Origin: Symsagittifera roscoffensis
Taxonomy: Eukaryota > Xenacoelomorpha > Acoela > Convolutidae
Direction of reading: 5' to 3'
Length of the DNA stretch: 64,000 bases
NCBI RefSeq assembly: GCF_963678635.1
Contig: NC_087068.1
Span: forward strand, 21,603,029 to 21,667,028
Shown: positions 21,615 to 33,064 of the stretch, in pieces
How the letters are laid out: each line of letters begins with the position of its first letter
Numbering within the stretch: the stretch's first letter is position 1
Program-made: the position numbers and the translations under genes
Notes under the pieces: generated by a model
What the model saw: only the letters and a program-made list of their open reading frames with translations
Database searches by the model: none
What the model was told of the DNA's origin: nothing

Positions 21615-24250
21615 TCAAATCAAAAATGCACATTTTTCATGTCCCATTGCAGGACACTCAGTCTTTGATGTTTTGAGATTATGTAAATATCTGTTCCATT
21701 CTGTATATTTATCACTTCTAATAATCCAAGTAGATCCATGAAAAAAATGTGTACTCCAAGTAGTTTTCCTGCCCTGACTGGTTTCATAAACCTTTAATTT
21801 TAGTTTTATCGGTACTTTTTCATAAAAAAGCGTCAAACCTATTAAAACAAGTGTTTTTTGGCTTATAGGTGAGAAATTAGTAGCACTCGAATAACAGAAA
21901 CAATTTTGAAGCAAATAGTTTAATATAACATCAAAATAGTACCACTGTTACATGAACAAGTAAGTCTGAAGCTGGGAGACTTTATTAAGCACAACCTTTA
22001 TTAAGCTGGGAGACTTTATAAAGTGAAAAGTTTCTGGAAATGATAAAAAAGGCCATACACAAGATTCTGAGTCCAATAAGCCAACAACTAACTTTCTTTC
22101 TTCGGTGCTTATGGGAAACTCCTGATAAAAAGTTTCAAAATTTATGTGAAATTCAATATATATTTGAAAGTACAGGTTCCACAGCGCATTTGCTAAAACT
22201 TGTACAAGTGTTCAAACGAAATTTTTCTTATAACTGAGTAATGAAGTAAGCATATCAATTAATTTATTGTTTTTTTTTACCTAAATTAAAAAGTTTTACA
22301 AAGTTTTTCCATTGAATCTCAATTCTGTGCTGTTCATTCTGTGGTATGAGTTCAATTTTTGCTTGTCGAATCGATATCTAAAGTAAATATGTTTCTACTG
22401 TTGTCCAGAGTCCAGTCAAAACGCTTTTTTTCAGTTGTTTGAATGATTTTGAGATTCACTGAAAGTGAAAGTAAGTAGTGTGAGTCAGGCTGCCTACCAT
22501 GCAAGCAAAGAGGGTCAAAGCTGCAATATTTTCTTTGAGATTTCCAATAATCGAAATTGCAGAGGACTTCCTTCTCCCATATTAAACCACAATTCTATGC
22601 AAAAATCATTAGTCCAGAAGTAGGCTGCTACTTGTGACATTTTTATCCAGCTTCTATTCAGATTATAAAGAAAAAATGTTTCTTTTTTTATTAACTCCAG
22701 ATTTTTGCTTCTATTCTCAAATCTCACTGTTCTTCGGAGAATTGTGAGTTTCATATGATTCTCATTTGTTAATCTCTCGATCATGTTTCACAAAGATTGG
22801 GAAACAATCATTTCACAACCAAAAATTCAATTGTCTTTTTACTTTGTACAAATACAGCTTCCATTTGAATGTTGTTTCATCAAGTGGAAACTTTTTCAAA
22901 ATTCCTCGCTGTTTATTACAAATTGCAAGAGAAAAACCAAATCATTTCAGTGCAAACACTTTTGCCTAAAATCGAAATTTCAACCGAAATTCATGTTACT
23001 TGCAAACCGTTGGCTAGGAAATTCTAGAAGAAGTTCCCACAAAAAGCAAAAATGTAAAAAATGGACGCAATTTGATAGTAAAAAATGGTTGTGTTGTTGC
23101 TAATTATGGTTTAAAGATTACTGAAAATTTGGAAAAATTTGGTAATCGACCTATTTTTTGTCTCAAAATAAATCGGGTAAAAATATTTCTTAACAAAGAA
23201 ATTCATATGGTAACCAAATTTACTTTTTGAAAAATTGATAATTTGGAATATTTTTTTTTGTAATAGATCCTCAAAAAAGATTTTGTAAAAATGTGTTTTA
23301 AAAATTTCTCAATATATTTTTTTCTAATATAAGATATTTGTGAAAAAAATTGTATTCACAAATCTTGAAATAATCGTCACAAAAAGTTTATTCACCAAAC
23401 AATCTATCAAATAGAGGTCGAGCAGCTTTTAATTTCTTAGTAAATCTTAATGCCAGTCTTGTTTCCATAGCTGCTGGTTCCGTGGGTGAAGTCACACTCT
23501 ATGAAAGTCCAGCATCATTGTCGAAGTTGTTGGGATTTTCTGCAAATCCCATCTCCACCAGGAAGGAGAATATCTTGCACTGATTTGGCAACGAATCTCG
23601 ACTAAGGAACTTTGGAGTAGTCCGTCGCACGATAATAAGCCCCTTCCTCATTATTTGTAAGGATCCAAGTGTAAGGATCCAAGGGGAGTTGCATTATATG
23701 ATGCTCGTTGAAGTCAATTTTTTAAAGTTTGATCATGTGACTGACTCGAACCCATCTGAGACAATTAAGAAAAGACCGCAGACTGTTTCTCGCTCTCGTA
23801 CTTTAACTGTGATATTTGAAAAGTCTAGAGAGTACAACAAAGTGTTGTTTTGGACTAAAAAATAATTAGAAAAACTTGTTTGATTCAATGAGTTTATTGA
23901 GAAATTCAGTAGTTCGCGGTAGCTGAAGAGATTATATATTAATTTTAAGCTAAGAAGGAGAAGTACCTTCAATTTAGATGTGTAGGAGTAACCAATAATT
24001 TTTTTTTCAAAATTGTAGCGGTGTCCAATCAAAAAATAAAAATTGTTCTATAGAAAAGTGTAACATCAACCGTATCCGTTTAAATTAAAACAACCTTTCA
24101 AAGAAAATTTTGCTTTTAACCAAATCTAATAAAAAACTCTTCTCATGGAACTAGTTGAATTTTTTTGTACTCACTTGAAAAAATTGTAAGTATTTGGTTG
24201 TTTTTACGGCTTTGCTTAGCATAAAGTTTTCAAACGTTTTTTTCTTTTTG
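21615..24250. repeat. Diverged copy (U0) of the 2-3 kb intronic repeat
   Basis: Its start, CATTGCAGGACACTCAGTC near 21646, parallels the starts of units U1 (24451) and U2 (27208). Its end, a GTAGCTGAAGAGATTATA / GGAGAAGTACCTTCAATTTA block near 23920-23980, parallels the tail of U2 and U3 (30105-30155 and 32010-32060). Similarity is patchy, so this copy is much older than the others. Confidence 0.6.
23400..23720 (-). pseudogene. Coding-like fossil, unassigned
   Basis: On the minus strand this GC-richer block translates with few stops into DPYTWILTNNEEGAYYRATD, then SRFVAKSVQDILLPGGDG and FIECDFTHGTSSYGNKTG, in one continuous frame broken by two stops. The composition and low stop density differ from the surroundings. 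I do not recognise the family. The + strand also gives a moderately open frame, so the coding strand is not certain. It lies inside diverged repeat unit U0 but has no counterpart in U1-U3. Confidence 0.35.
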
Positions 24251-24429
24251 CAATAACTTTTCTACCTCGTTCTTAAAACTTAAAGGAAAAAGCAATTTTA
24301 CACAACCATATACTTTCGTTGAAAAATATTAGATGTAATGCAAATTTAGGTAAGGAAAGACTAAAAAAAGAAGATTGTTTCTTTGTACACAATTACAATT
24401 TAAAAATTAATCGAGGCGAACAAAAACTG

Positions 24430-27189
24430 CACATTTTTCATATTCTTTTGCAGGACACTCAGTGTCTGATGTTTTGAGATTATGTGATGCTCTGTCCCAG
24501 TCTGAGTATTTCTGATTTATATTACTCCAAATGATTCCATGAAAAAATATTGTGCATTAAACGTTTCTGACTTTTGGGAGAGGAAAAAAAAACTCACAAT
24601 TTTTTTTGTCCTGATGGGTTTCACAAATCTTTTTTTGTAGTGTTTTCAATACTTTCTAAATCCAAATTCATCAAATTCGTTGTAACAATTTTTTTTCGTT
24701 GTAACAATTGTTGATTTTACAGATCCTTTAGATTCTTGTAGAATTGCTTGAAGTGAAAGTTTTTTGGAGTTGGCAAAGTATCCATACACGAGGTTCTGTG
24801 CCCATTAAGTAAAAAACTTGAAAAACTGGTCCATGTCTATCAAAGTTATATCAACTTTAACAATTTTGCAAGTACAAAAATTAAATTTTTCCATCAGTTT
24901 TTATGGGAAATTTCTGGCAAATAAAATCGAAACTTGCGCAAATTTCAATAATTTTTGAAGATGCACGTTCCACAGTTTATTCGCGAAAATTTTATTAAGC
25001 CCAGCCTTGAACAAAGCTCATCAATTAGTTTATTGTTTTCTTCCCTTATTAATTAAAGTTTCGAAAAGTTTCATTGAATCTCAGTTTTGCGATTTTCTAT
25101 GAGTTCAATTTTTGGTTATTGGATTGATATCCAACCTAAATAATTTTCTACTGTTATTCGGAGCCCATTCAAAAGACTGTTTCTTTTTTTCAATTTTTGG
25201 AAGTTCATAGTTTTTTTATTCTAAAACTGTTAGTAGATTTTTATAAGATTTTTTTGGCAATACAAAATAAAAAAAACTGACACTTTTGTCCAATTTAGTC
25301 AAATTAAGTCTGACATTTTAAATTTAGTTTTTTGAAAAAAAAAACAGATTTTCAATTCATACTGTTCAACTCAAAAACTAGATAAAAAATCTAGTACAAA
25401 GTTTTAAACAACATCATGAAAAAACAATTTTACTTTAGTTCACGGTTCTCAACAAACTTCAAATCTCCTCAATAATGGGTGAATTTTGTGACTTTTTACA
25501 TAGTTTAGTTGACAAACAGTTTTTGCAACGTAGCTTCAATCGTAGTTGCTGAGAACTGCCGGATCTGAATAAGCAGTAGTTTATTGATATTAATTTTTAT
25601 TTTGTCACACAGGCTTTTCTTCAAAATCAAGTTGCAATAACGTGCATTTTGGAGTTGGTGTGCGCTTAGTCAAAAACTGACTCTTCGCCCGTCTGAGTTC
25701 CAGCATAGGAACAAATCCAAGCATTTCAGTATTGTGAATATCGGTAACTTTGAGTTAGAGGGTTGCTTCAACTTTCTTTTTGCCAAGTCAGACTTACTGA
25801 TTTCCATTTGACCAATCATATAGTTCTTGAATAGTCGGGAGCTAGTTCATTCTAAATTTTCTGCTGGGAACAAATCCAAGGTTTTCAGTATTGTGAATAT
25901 CAGTAACTTTGAGTTAGAGGGTTGCTTCAACTTTCTTTTTGCCAAGTCAGACTTATTGATTTCCATTTGACCACTGATATAGTTCTTGAATAGTCGGGAG
26001 CTAGTTCATTCTAAATTTTCTGCTGGGAACAAATCCAAGGTTTTCAGTATTGTGAATATCAGTAACTTTGAGTTAGAGGGTTGCTTCAACTTTCTTTTTG
26101 CCAAGTCAGACTTATTGATTTCCATTTGACCACTGATATAGTTCTTGAAGAGTTGGGAGCGCCGTTCATTGTAAACTTTCTGCTGGTAAAATTTTTGAGA
26201 ACACGTAAATTTTTTTACTGAAAATCAAAATTAAAAAATTAAAAACATTGATTTTGAGATTCACTGAAAATGAAAGTAACTGCAAGGAAGCAAAAGTACC
26301 ACGCAAGCAAAAAGGGCCAAAACAGAAATGTTCTCATTTGATTTTTCCAAAATCGAAATTGTAGAGGCGTTAGTTCTCTTATATAAAACCACAATTTTAG
26401 GCAAAACTAATTATTACCGAGCCCTGCTGCTATGTGTCATATTTTTTCATGTCTTATATAGATCAAATTGAAAAATTATTCTTATTTGTTTGGTTCACTG
26501 TTTTTTAGGTATCGTAATCGTTAACTCCAGAATTTCGCTTCCCTTTCAAATTTTCATGTTCTTTAGTTATCTGTAAATTTCATATAGTTCTCTCGATCGG
26601 ATCTCACAAAAATTGAGAATTATCCTTTCACGTACCAAGTTATCAATTTTTTTTTACTCTGTATAAACATAGGGTTAACTTAAAAGTTATTTCGTCAAGT
26701 GATAAAGCTTGCAATCATCCTCTTCTTTCTGCTCATCATATCTTGTAGGAGAAAAAGCGTAGAAAAGCCAAGCTTGTCAAAGAAAAAAATTCTGCCTAAG
26801 AAATCAAAAAACACAATAAGGTTTTAAGCAAAAACTTTCCCCGAGTCACATCATTGGCTCAAAAATTGTAATAAAAAAGTCTTCTACAAAATACAGACTA
26901 CTGAAAATGTTGGCCCGATTTGGTGAAAATAATTGATTGTTTTATTGATGATTATCGAATTAACAATCCATAAAATCATTTTTCATTTTGAAATTTTGAA
27001 AAAAAAACGTTAATTTACCTGTGTGTTGTTTCAAATATATTGTAACTCATTTTAATTTTTAATGATAAAATGGGGAAAAATTTTTTCTGAACAAAAACTC
27101 ATCTTTGTAACAAGAAGCAAAGTTTTTGAGTTTTTTTAACAAAATTCAATCTTGTTTTTCGTTTTGTTTTTGAGATGCGAAAAAATTTC
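24430..27189. repeat. Tandem repeat unit U1 (about 2.76 kb)
   Basis: It begins at the TTTTCATATTCTTTTGCAGG phrase and runs in parallel with U2 at a constant offset near 2,757 bp. The two differ only at scattered single bases and short runs. It contains three 159-bp subrepeats and, near its start, an exon-like stretch (GHSVSDVLRLCDALSQSEYF) directly after TTTTGCAG. Confidence 0.9.
25708..26184. repeat. 159-bp subrepeat array, three copies (in U1)
   Basis: GGAACAAATCCAAG starts copies at 25708, 25867 and 26026, an exact 159-bp period. The last copy is distinguished by GAGTTGGGAGCGCCG replacing TAGTCGGGAGCTAG near its end. Confidence 0.95.
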
Positions 27190-30100
27190 ATTTTTCATAT
27201 TCTTTTGCAGGACACTCAGTGTCTGATGTTTTGAGATTATGTGATGTTCTGTCCCAGTCTGAGTATTTCTGATTTATATTACTCCAAATGATTCCATGAA
27301 AAAATATTGTGCATTAAACGTTTCTGTCTTTTGGGAGAGGAAAAAAAAATTCACAATTTTTTTGTCCTGATGGGTTTCACAAATCTTTTTTTTTGTAGTG
27401 TTTTCAATACTTTCTAAATCCAAATTCATCAAATTCGTTGTAACAATTTTTTTTTGTTGTAACAATTGTTGATTTTACAGATCCTTTAGATTCTTGTAGA
27501 ATTGCTTGAAGTGAAAATTTTTGGAGTTGGCAAAGTATCCATACACGAGGTTATGTGCCCATTAAGTAAAAAACTTGAAAAACTGGTCCCTGTCTATCAA
27601 CGTTATATAAACTTTTAAAATGTTGCAAATACAAAAATTATATTTTTCTATCAGTTTTTAAGGGAAATTTCTGGCAAATAAAATCGAAACTTATGCAAAT
27701 TTCAGTAATTTTTGAAGATGCACGTTCCACAGTTTATTCGCGAAAATTTTATTAAGCCCAGCCTTGAACAAAGCTTATCAATTAGTTTATTGTTTTCTTC
27801 CCTTAGTAATTAAAGTTTCGAAAAGTTTCATTGAATCTCAGTTTTGCGATTTTCAATGAGTTCAATTTTTGGTTATTGGATTGATATCCAACGTAAATAA
27901 TTTTCTACTGTTATTCGGAGCCCATTCAAAAGACTGTTTCTTTTTTTCAATTTTTGGAAGTTCATAGTTTTTTTATTCTAAAACTGTTAGTAGATTTTTA
28001 AAAGATTTTTTTGGCAATACAAAATAAAAAAAACTGACACTTTTGTCCAATTTAGTCAAATTAAGTCTGACATTTTAAATTTAGTTTTTTGAAAAAAAAA
28101 CAGATTTTCAATTCATACTGTTCAACTCAAAAACTAGATAAAAAATCTAGTACAAAGTTTTAAACAACATCATGAAAAAACAATTTTACTTTAGTTCACG
28201 GTTCTCAACAAACTTCAAATCGCCTCAATAATGGGTGAGTTTTGTGACTTTTTACATAGTTTAGTTGAAAAACAGTTTTTGCAACCTAGCTTCAATCGTA
28301 GTTGCTGAGAACTGCCGGATCGGAATAAGCAGTAGTTTATTGATATTAATTTTTATTTTGTTACACAGGCTTTTCTTCAAAATCAAGTTGCAATAACGTG
28401 CATTTTGGAGTTGGTTTGCGCTTAGTCAAAAACTGACTCTTCGCCCGTCTGAGTTCCAGCATAGGAACAAATCCAAGGTTTTCAGTATTGTGAATATCGG
28501 TAACTTTGAGTTAGAGGGTTGCTTCAACTTTCGTTTTGCCAAGTCAGACTTACTGATTTCCATTTGACCAATGATATAGTTCTTGAATAGTCGGGAGCTA
28601 GTTCATTCTAAATTTTCTGCTGGGAACAAATCCAAGGTTTTCAGTATTGTGAATATCAGTAACTTTGAGTTAGAGGGTTGCTTCAACTTTCTTTTTGCCA
28701 AGTCAGACTTACTGATTTCCATTTGACCAATGATATAGTGCTTGAATAGTCGGGAGCTAGTTCATTCTAAATTTTCTGCTGGGAACAAATCCAAGGTTTT
28801 CAGTATTGTGAATATCAGTAACTTTGAGTTAGAGGGTTGCTTCAACATTCTTTTTGCCAAGTCAGACTTATTGATTTCCATTTGACCACTGATATAGTTC
28901 TTGAAGAGTTGGGAGCGCCGTTCATTGTAAACTTTCTGCTGGTAAAATTTTTGAGAACACGTAAATTTTTTTACTGAAAATCAAAATAAAAAAATTAAAA
29001 ACATTGATTTTGAGATTCACTGAAAATGAAAGTAACTGCAAGGAAGCAAAAGTACCACGCAAGCAAAAAGGGCCAAAACAGAAATGTTCTCATTTGATTT
29101 TCCAAAAATCGAAATTGTAGAGGCGTTAGTTCTCTTATATAAAACCACAATTTTAGGCAAAACTAATTATTATCGAGCCCTGCTGCTATGTGTCATATTT
29201 TTCATGTCTTATATAGATCAAATTGAAAAATTATTCTTATTTGTTGGGTTCACTGTTTTTTAGGTATCGTAATTGTTAACTCCAGATTTTCGCTTCCCTT
29301 TCAAATCTTCATGTTCTTTTGTTAACTGTAAATTTCATATAGTTCTCTCGATCGGATCTCACAAAAATTGAGAATTATCCTTTCACGTACCAAGTTATCA
29401 ATTTTTTTTTACTCTGTATAAACGTAGGGTTAACTTAAAAGTTATTTCGTCAAGTGATAAAGCTTGCAATCATCCTCTTCTTTCTGCTCATCATATCTTG
29501 TAAGAGAAAAAACGTAAAAAGCCAAGCTTGTCAAAGAAAAAAGTTCTGCCTAAGAATTAAAAAAACACAATAAGGTTTTAAACAAAAACTTTCCCCGAGT
29601 CACATTATTGGCTCAAAAATTATAGTAAAAAAGTTTTCTACAAAAAACAGACTATTGAAAATATTGGCCCGATTTGGTGAAAATAATTGATTGTTTTATT
29701 GATGATTATGGAATTAACAATCCATAATATCATTTTTTATTCTGAAATTTAGACAAAAAAAACGTTAATTTACCTGTGTGTTGTCTCAAATATATTGTAA
29801 CTCATTTTAATTTTTAATGATAAAATGGGGAAAAATATTTTCTTAACAAAAACTCATCTTTGTAACAAAAAGCAAAGTTTTTGAGTTTTTTAACAAAATT
29901 CAATCTTTTTTTTTCGTTTTGTTTTTGAGATGCGAAAAAGTTTCATTTTTTTCAAGAATCAAAAACAAAAAATCCACATGGTAAAAATCACAATTTTTTG
30001 AGAAAAATAGTTTTTGATATTTTGATTTGAAAGTTTTTTTTCTTGACAGATTTTCAAAAAATTAAAAATTTAGAAAACTTTGTTTGATTGAATTGATTTG

Positions 30101-30372
30101 TTCGCGGTAGCTGAAAAGATTATAAACTGATTTAAAGCATAGAAAGAGGAGTACCTTCAATTCAAACGTGTGGGTGTAACAATCAAAATAAATGTAACTC
30201 CAAACAATCAGGCCGTGTCTAATCAAAATTTGTCAACCGTTTATAGAAAATTTTAACATTAGCTGTATTCAACAATAATAAAAAATTATTAATTATCTGT
30301 ACCCATTTGAAACAACTCTAATCATTTAGTTGTTTTCACAGCTTTGCTGAGCATAAAATCCTCACAAACCTC
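27190..30372. repeat. Tandem repeat unit U2 (about 3.18 kb)
   Basis: Its first 2.75 kb copies U1. It then carries a 430-bp tail (29940-30372) that U1 lacks but that is partly visible in U0. It ends in AAATCCTCACAAACCTCAC at the junction with U3. It contains three 159-bp subrepeats. Confidence 0.9.
28464..28940. repeat. 159-bp subrepeat array, three copies (in U2)
   Basis: Copies start at 28464, 28623 and 28782. The first and last copies keep the same unit-specific differences as in U1. Confidence 0.95.
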
Positions 30373-32275
30373 ACGGATCTGAATAAGCAGTAGTTTATTG
30401 ATATTAATTTTTATTTTGTTACACAGGCTTTTCTTCAAAATCAAGTTGCAATAAAGTGCATTTTGGAGTTGGTTTGCGCTTAGTCAAAAACTGACTCTTC
30501 GCCCGTCTGAGTTCCAGCATAGGAACAAATCCAAGGTTTTCAGTATTGTGAATATCGGTAACTTTGAGTTAGAGGGTTGCTTCAACTTTCTTTTTGCCAA
30601 GTCAGACTTACTGATTTCCATTTGAACAATGATATAGTTCTTGAATAGTCGGGAGCTAGTTCATTCTAAATTTTCTGCTGGGAACAAATCCAAGGTTTTC
30701 AGTATTGTGAATATCAGTAACTTTGAGTTAGAGGGTTGCTTCAACATTCTTTTTGCCAAGTCAGACTTATTGATTTCCATTTGACCACTGATATAGTTCT
30801 TGAAGAGTTGGGAGCGCCGTTCATTGTAAACTTTCTGCTGGTAAAATTTTTGAGAACACGTAAATTTTTTTACTGAAAATCAAAATAAAAAAATTAAAAA
30901 CATTGATTTTGAGATTCACTGAAAATGAAAGTAACTGCAAGGAAGCAAAAGTACCACGCAAGCAAAAAGGGCCAAAACAGAAATGTTCTCATTTGATTTT
31001 CCAAAAATCGAAATTGTAGAGGCGTTAGTTCTCTTATATAAAACCACAATTTTAGGCAAAACTAATTATTATCGAGCCCTGCTGCTATGTGTCATATTTT
31101 TCATGTCTTATATAGATCAAATTGAAAAATTATTCTTATTTGTTGGGTTCACTGTTTTTTAGGTATCGTAATTGTTAACTCCAGATTTTCGCTTCCCTTT
31201 CAAATCTTCATGTTCTTTAGTTAACTGTAAATTTCATATAGTTCTCTCGATCGGATCTCACAAAAATTGAGAATTATCCTTTCACGTACCAAGTTATCGA
31301 TTGTTTTTTTTACTCTGTATAAACGTAGGGTTAACTTAAAAGTTATTTCGTCAAGTGATAAAGCTTGCAATCATCCTCTTCTTTCTGCTCATCATATCTT
31401 GTAAGAGAAAAAACGTACAAAGCCAAGCTTGTCAAAGAAAAAAGTTCTGCCTAAGAATTAAAAAAACACAATAAGGTTTTAAACAAAAACTTTCCCCGAG
31501 TCACATTATTGGCTCAAAAATTATAGTAAAAAAACTTTTCTACAAAAAACAGACTATTGAAAATATTGGCCCGATTTGGTGAAAATAATTGATTGTTTTA
31601 TTGATGATTATGGAATTAACAATCCATAATATCATTTTTTATTCTGAAATTTAGAAAAAAAAAACGTTAATTTACCTGTGTGTTGTCTCAAATATATTGT
31701 AACTCATTTTAATTTTTAATGATAAAATGGGGAAAAATATTTTCTTAACAAAAACTCATCTTTGTAACAAAAAGCAAAGTTTTTGAGTTTTTTAACAAAA
31801 TTCAATCTTTTTTTTCGTTTTGTTTTTGAGATGCGAAAAAGTTTCATTTTTTTCAAGAATCAAAAACAAAAAATCCACATGGTAAAAATCACAATTTTTT
31901 GAGAAAAATAGTTTTTGATATTTTGATTTGAAAGTTTTTTTTCTTGACAGATTTTCAAAAAATTAAAAATTTAGAAAACTTTGTTTGATTGAATTGATTT
32001 GTTCGCGGTAGCTGAAAAGATTATAAATTGATTTAAAGCATAGAAAGAGGAGTACCTTCAATTCAAACGTGTGGGTGTAACAATCAAAATAAATGTAACT
32101 CCAAACAATCAGGCCGTGTCTAATCAAAATTTGTCAACCGTTTATAGAAAATTTTAACATTAGCTGTATTCGACAATAATAAAAAATTATTAATTATCTG
32201 TACCCATTTGAAACAACTCTAATCATTTAGTTGTTTTCACAGCTTTGCTGAGCATAAAATCCTCACAAACCTCAC
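30373..32275. repeat. Tandem repeat unit U3 (about 1.90 kb)
   Basis: It starts abruptly at GGATCTGAATAAGCAG, inside the unit, and repeats 28318-30372 of U2 nearly base for base, ending with the same AAACCTCAC. It has two instead of three 159-bp subrepeats, which accounts for its shorter length. The near identity points to a recent duplication. Confidence 0.9.
30522..30839. repeat. 159-bp subrepeat array, two copies (in U3)
   Basis: Copies start at 30522 and 30681. The middle copy present in U1 and U2 is missing, as expected from unequal exchange or slippage. Confidence 0.95.
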
Positions 32276-33064
32276 GTTTTACCATTCTTTTAACCATTTT
32301 TAAAAAACTCTAAGCAAACAAAATTGCAAGCTTAAAAATCGTTGTCTTTTGCTGAAAAAAAAAGATTTTAATTTTGCGAAAGTAGGCATAGAAATACTAT
32401 GAACAATGAAGTAAAAATTGCTTAGAGACTGTCTCATTGTATCCAATTAATTAATTTTTTGAATTTAGACGAGAAGAAACGGTTGAACTTTTAGCCAAAT
32501 TTCGACTTTTTATATTTTGCAAACACTTGCGAAGAAAGCTTTTCATGATGATTTTTTGAAAACAAACGAGAACGAGGCATAGACATTTTCGTGCTCTGAA
32601 AATTGCATCAACATTTGGAGATTTATGACAAATTTAGGTATCGGTTATGGACTAAAAAGGGATTTCAACACTTAATGATGAAATTTTTTTTTGTGATTAA
32701 CTTGATAATTCGTAGAATAGATATTATACTTTCTTCTCTAATTAAATGTAGCTCAGCGGTATCAGTAGAAAGGACACCACGGTGAGCCAGGTTCTCTAAA
32801 CTTTATTTTTGTTTTCTTAAGCGTGAGAAATGTTTAGTAAAACAGATGAGGTAAGTTTTGGCAATAACAGAAAAATTTTGAATTTCATTCGCTCAATTTC
32901 AAAACTTCGAATTGGCTGCTAATTGAATTTTTCATTTCTCCAATTTCAATTCTTGAATCATTATTTCCATTCACTGCAAAATTGCTTCTTCCTTCTTTGT
33001 CAATAGTCATTTACATCAAATGTTTTTAGAAGTTTACTCTGACAAAATTAAAAAAATTTAATCT
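32276..33064. other. Short spacer with a tRNA-like A box
   Basis: No gene is seen. TAGCTCAGCGGTATCAGTAG at 32749 matches a eukaryotic tRNA A-box/D-arm region, and GGTTCTC follows 41 bases later as a weak B box. The acceptor stem does not pair, so this is at most a tRNA-derived relic or SINE head. Confidence 0.4.

Noticed and set aside
22515..22784. Minus-strand 89-codon frame in repeat unit U0
   Set aside because: The corresponding segments of U1-U3 are full of stops and do not keep the residues, so selection on this frame is not supported.
25708..30839. CRISPR array
   Set aside because: The 159-bp units are contiguous tandem copies without unique spacers, in a eukaryotic intron.
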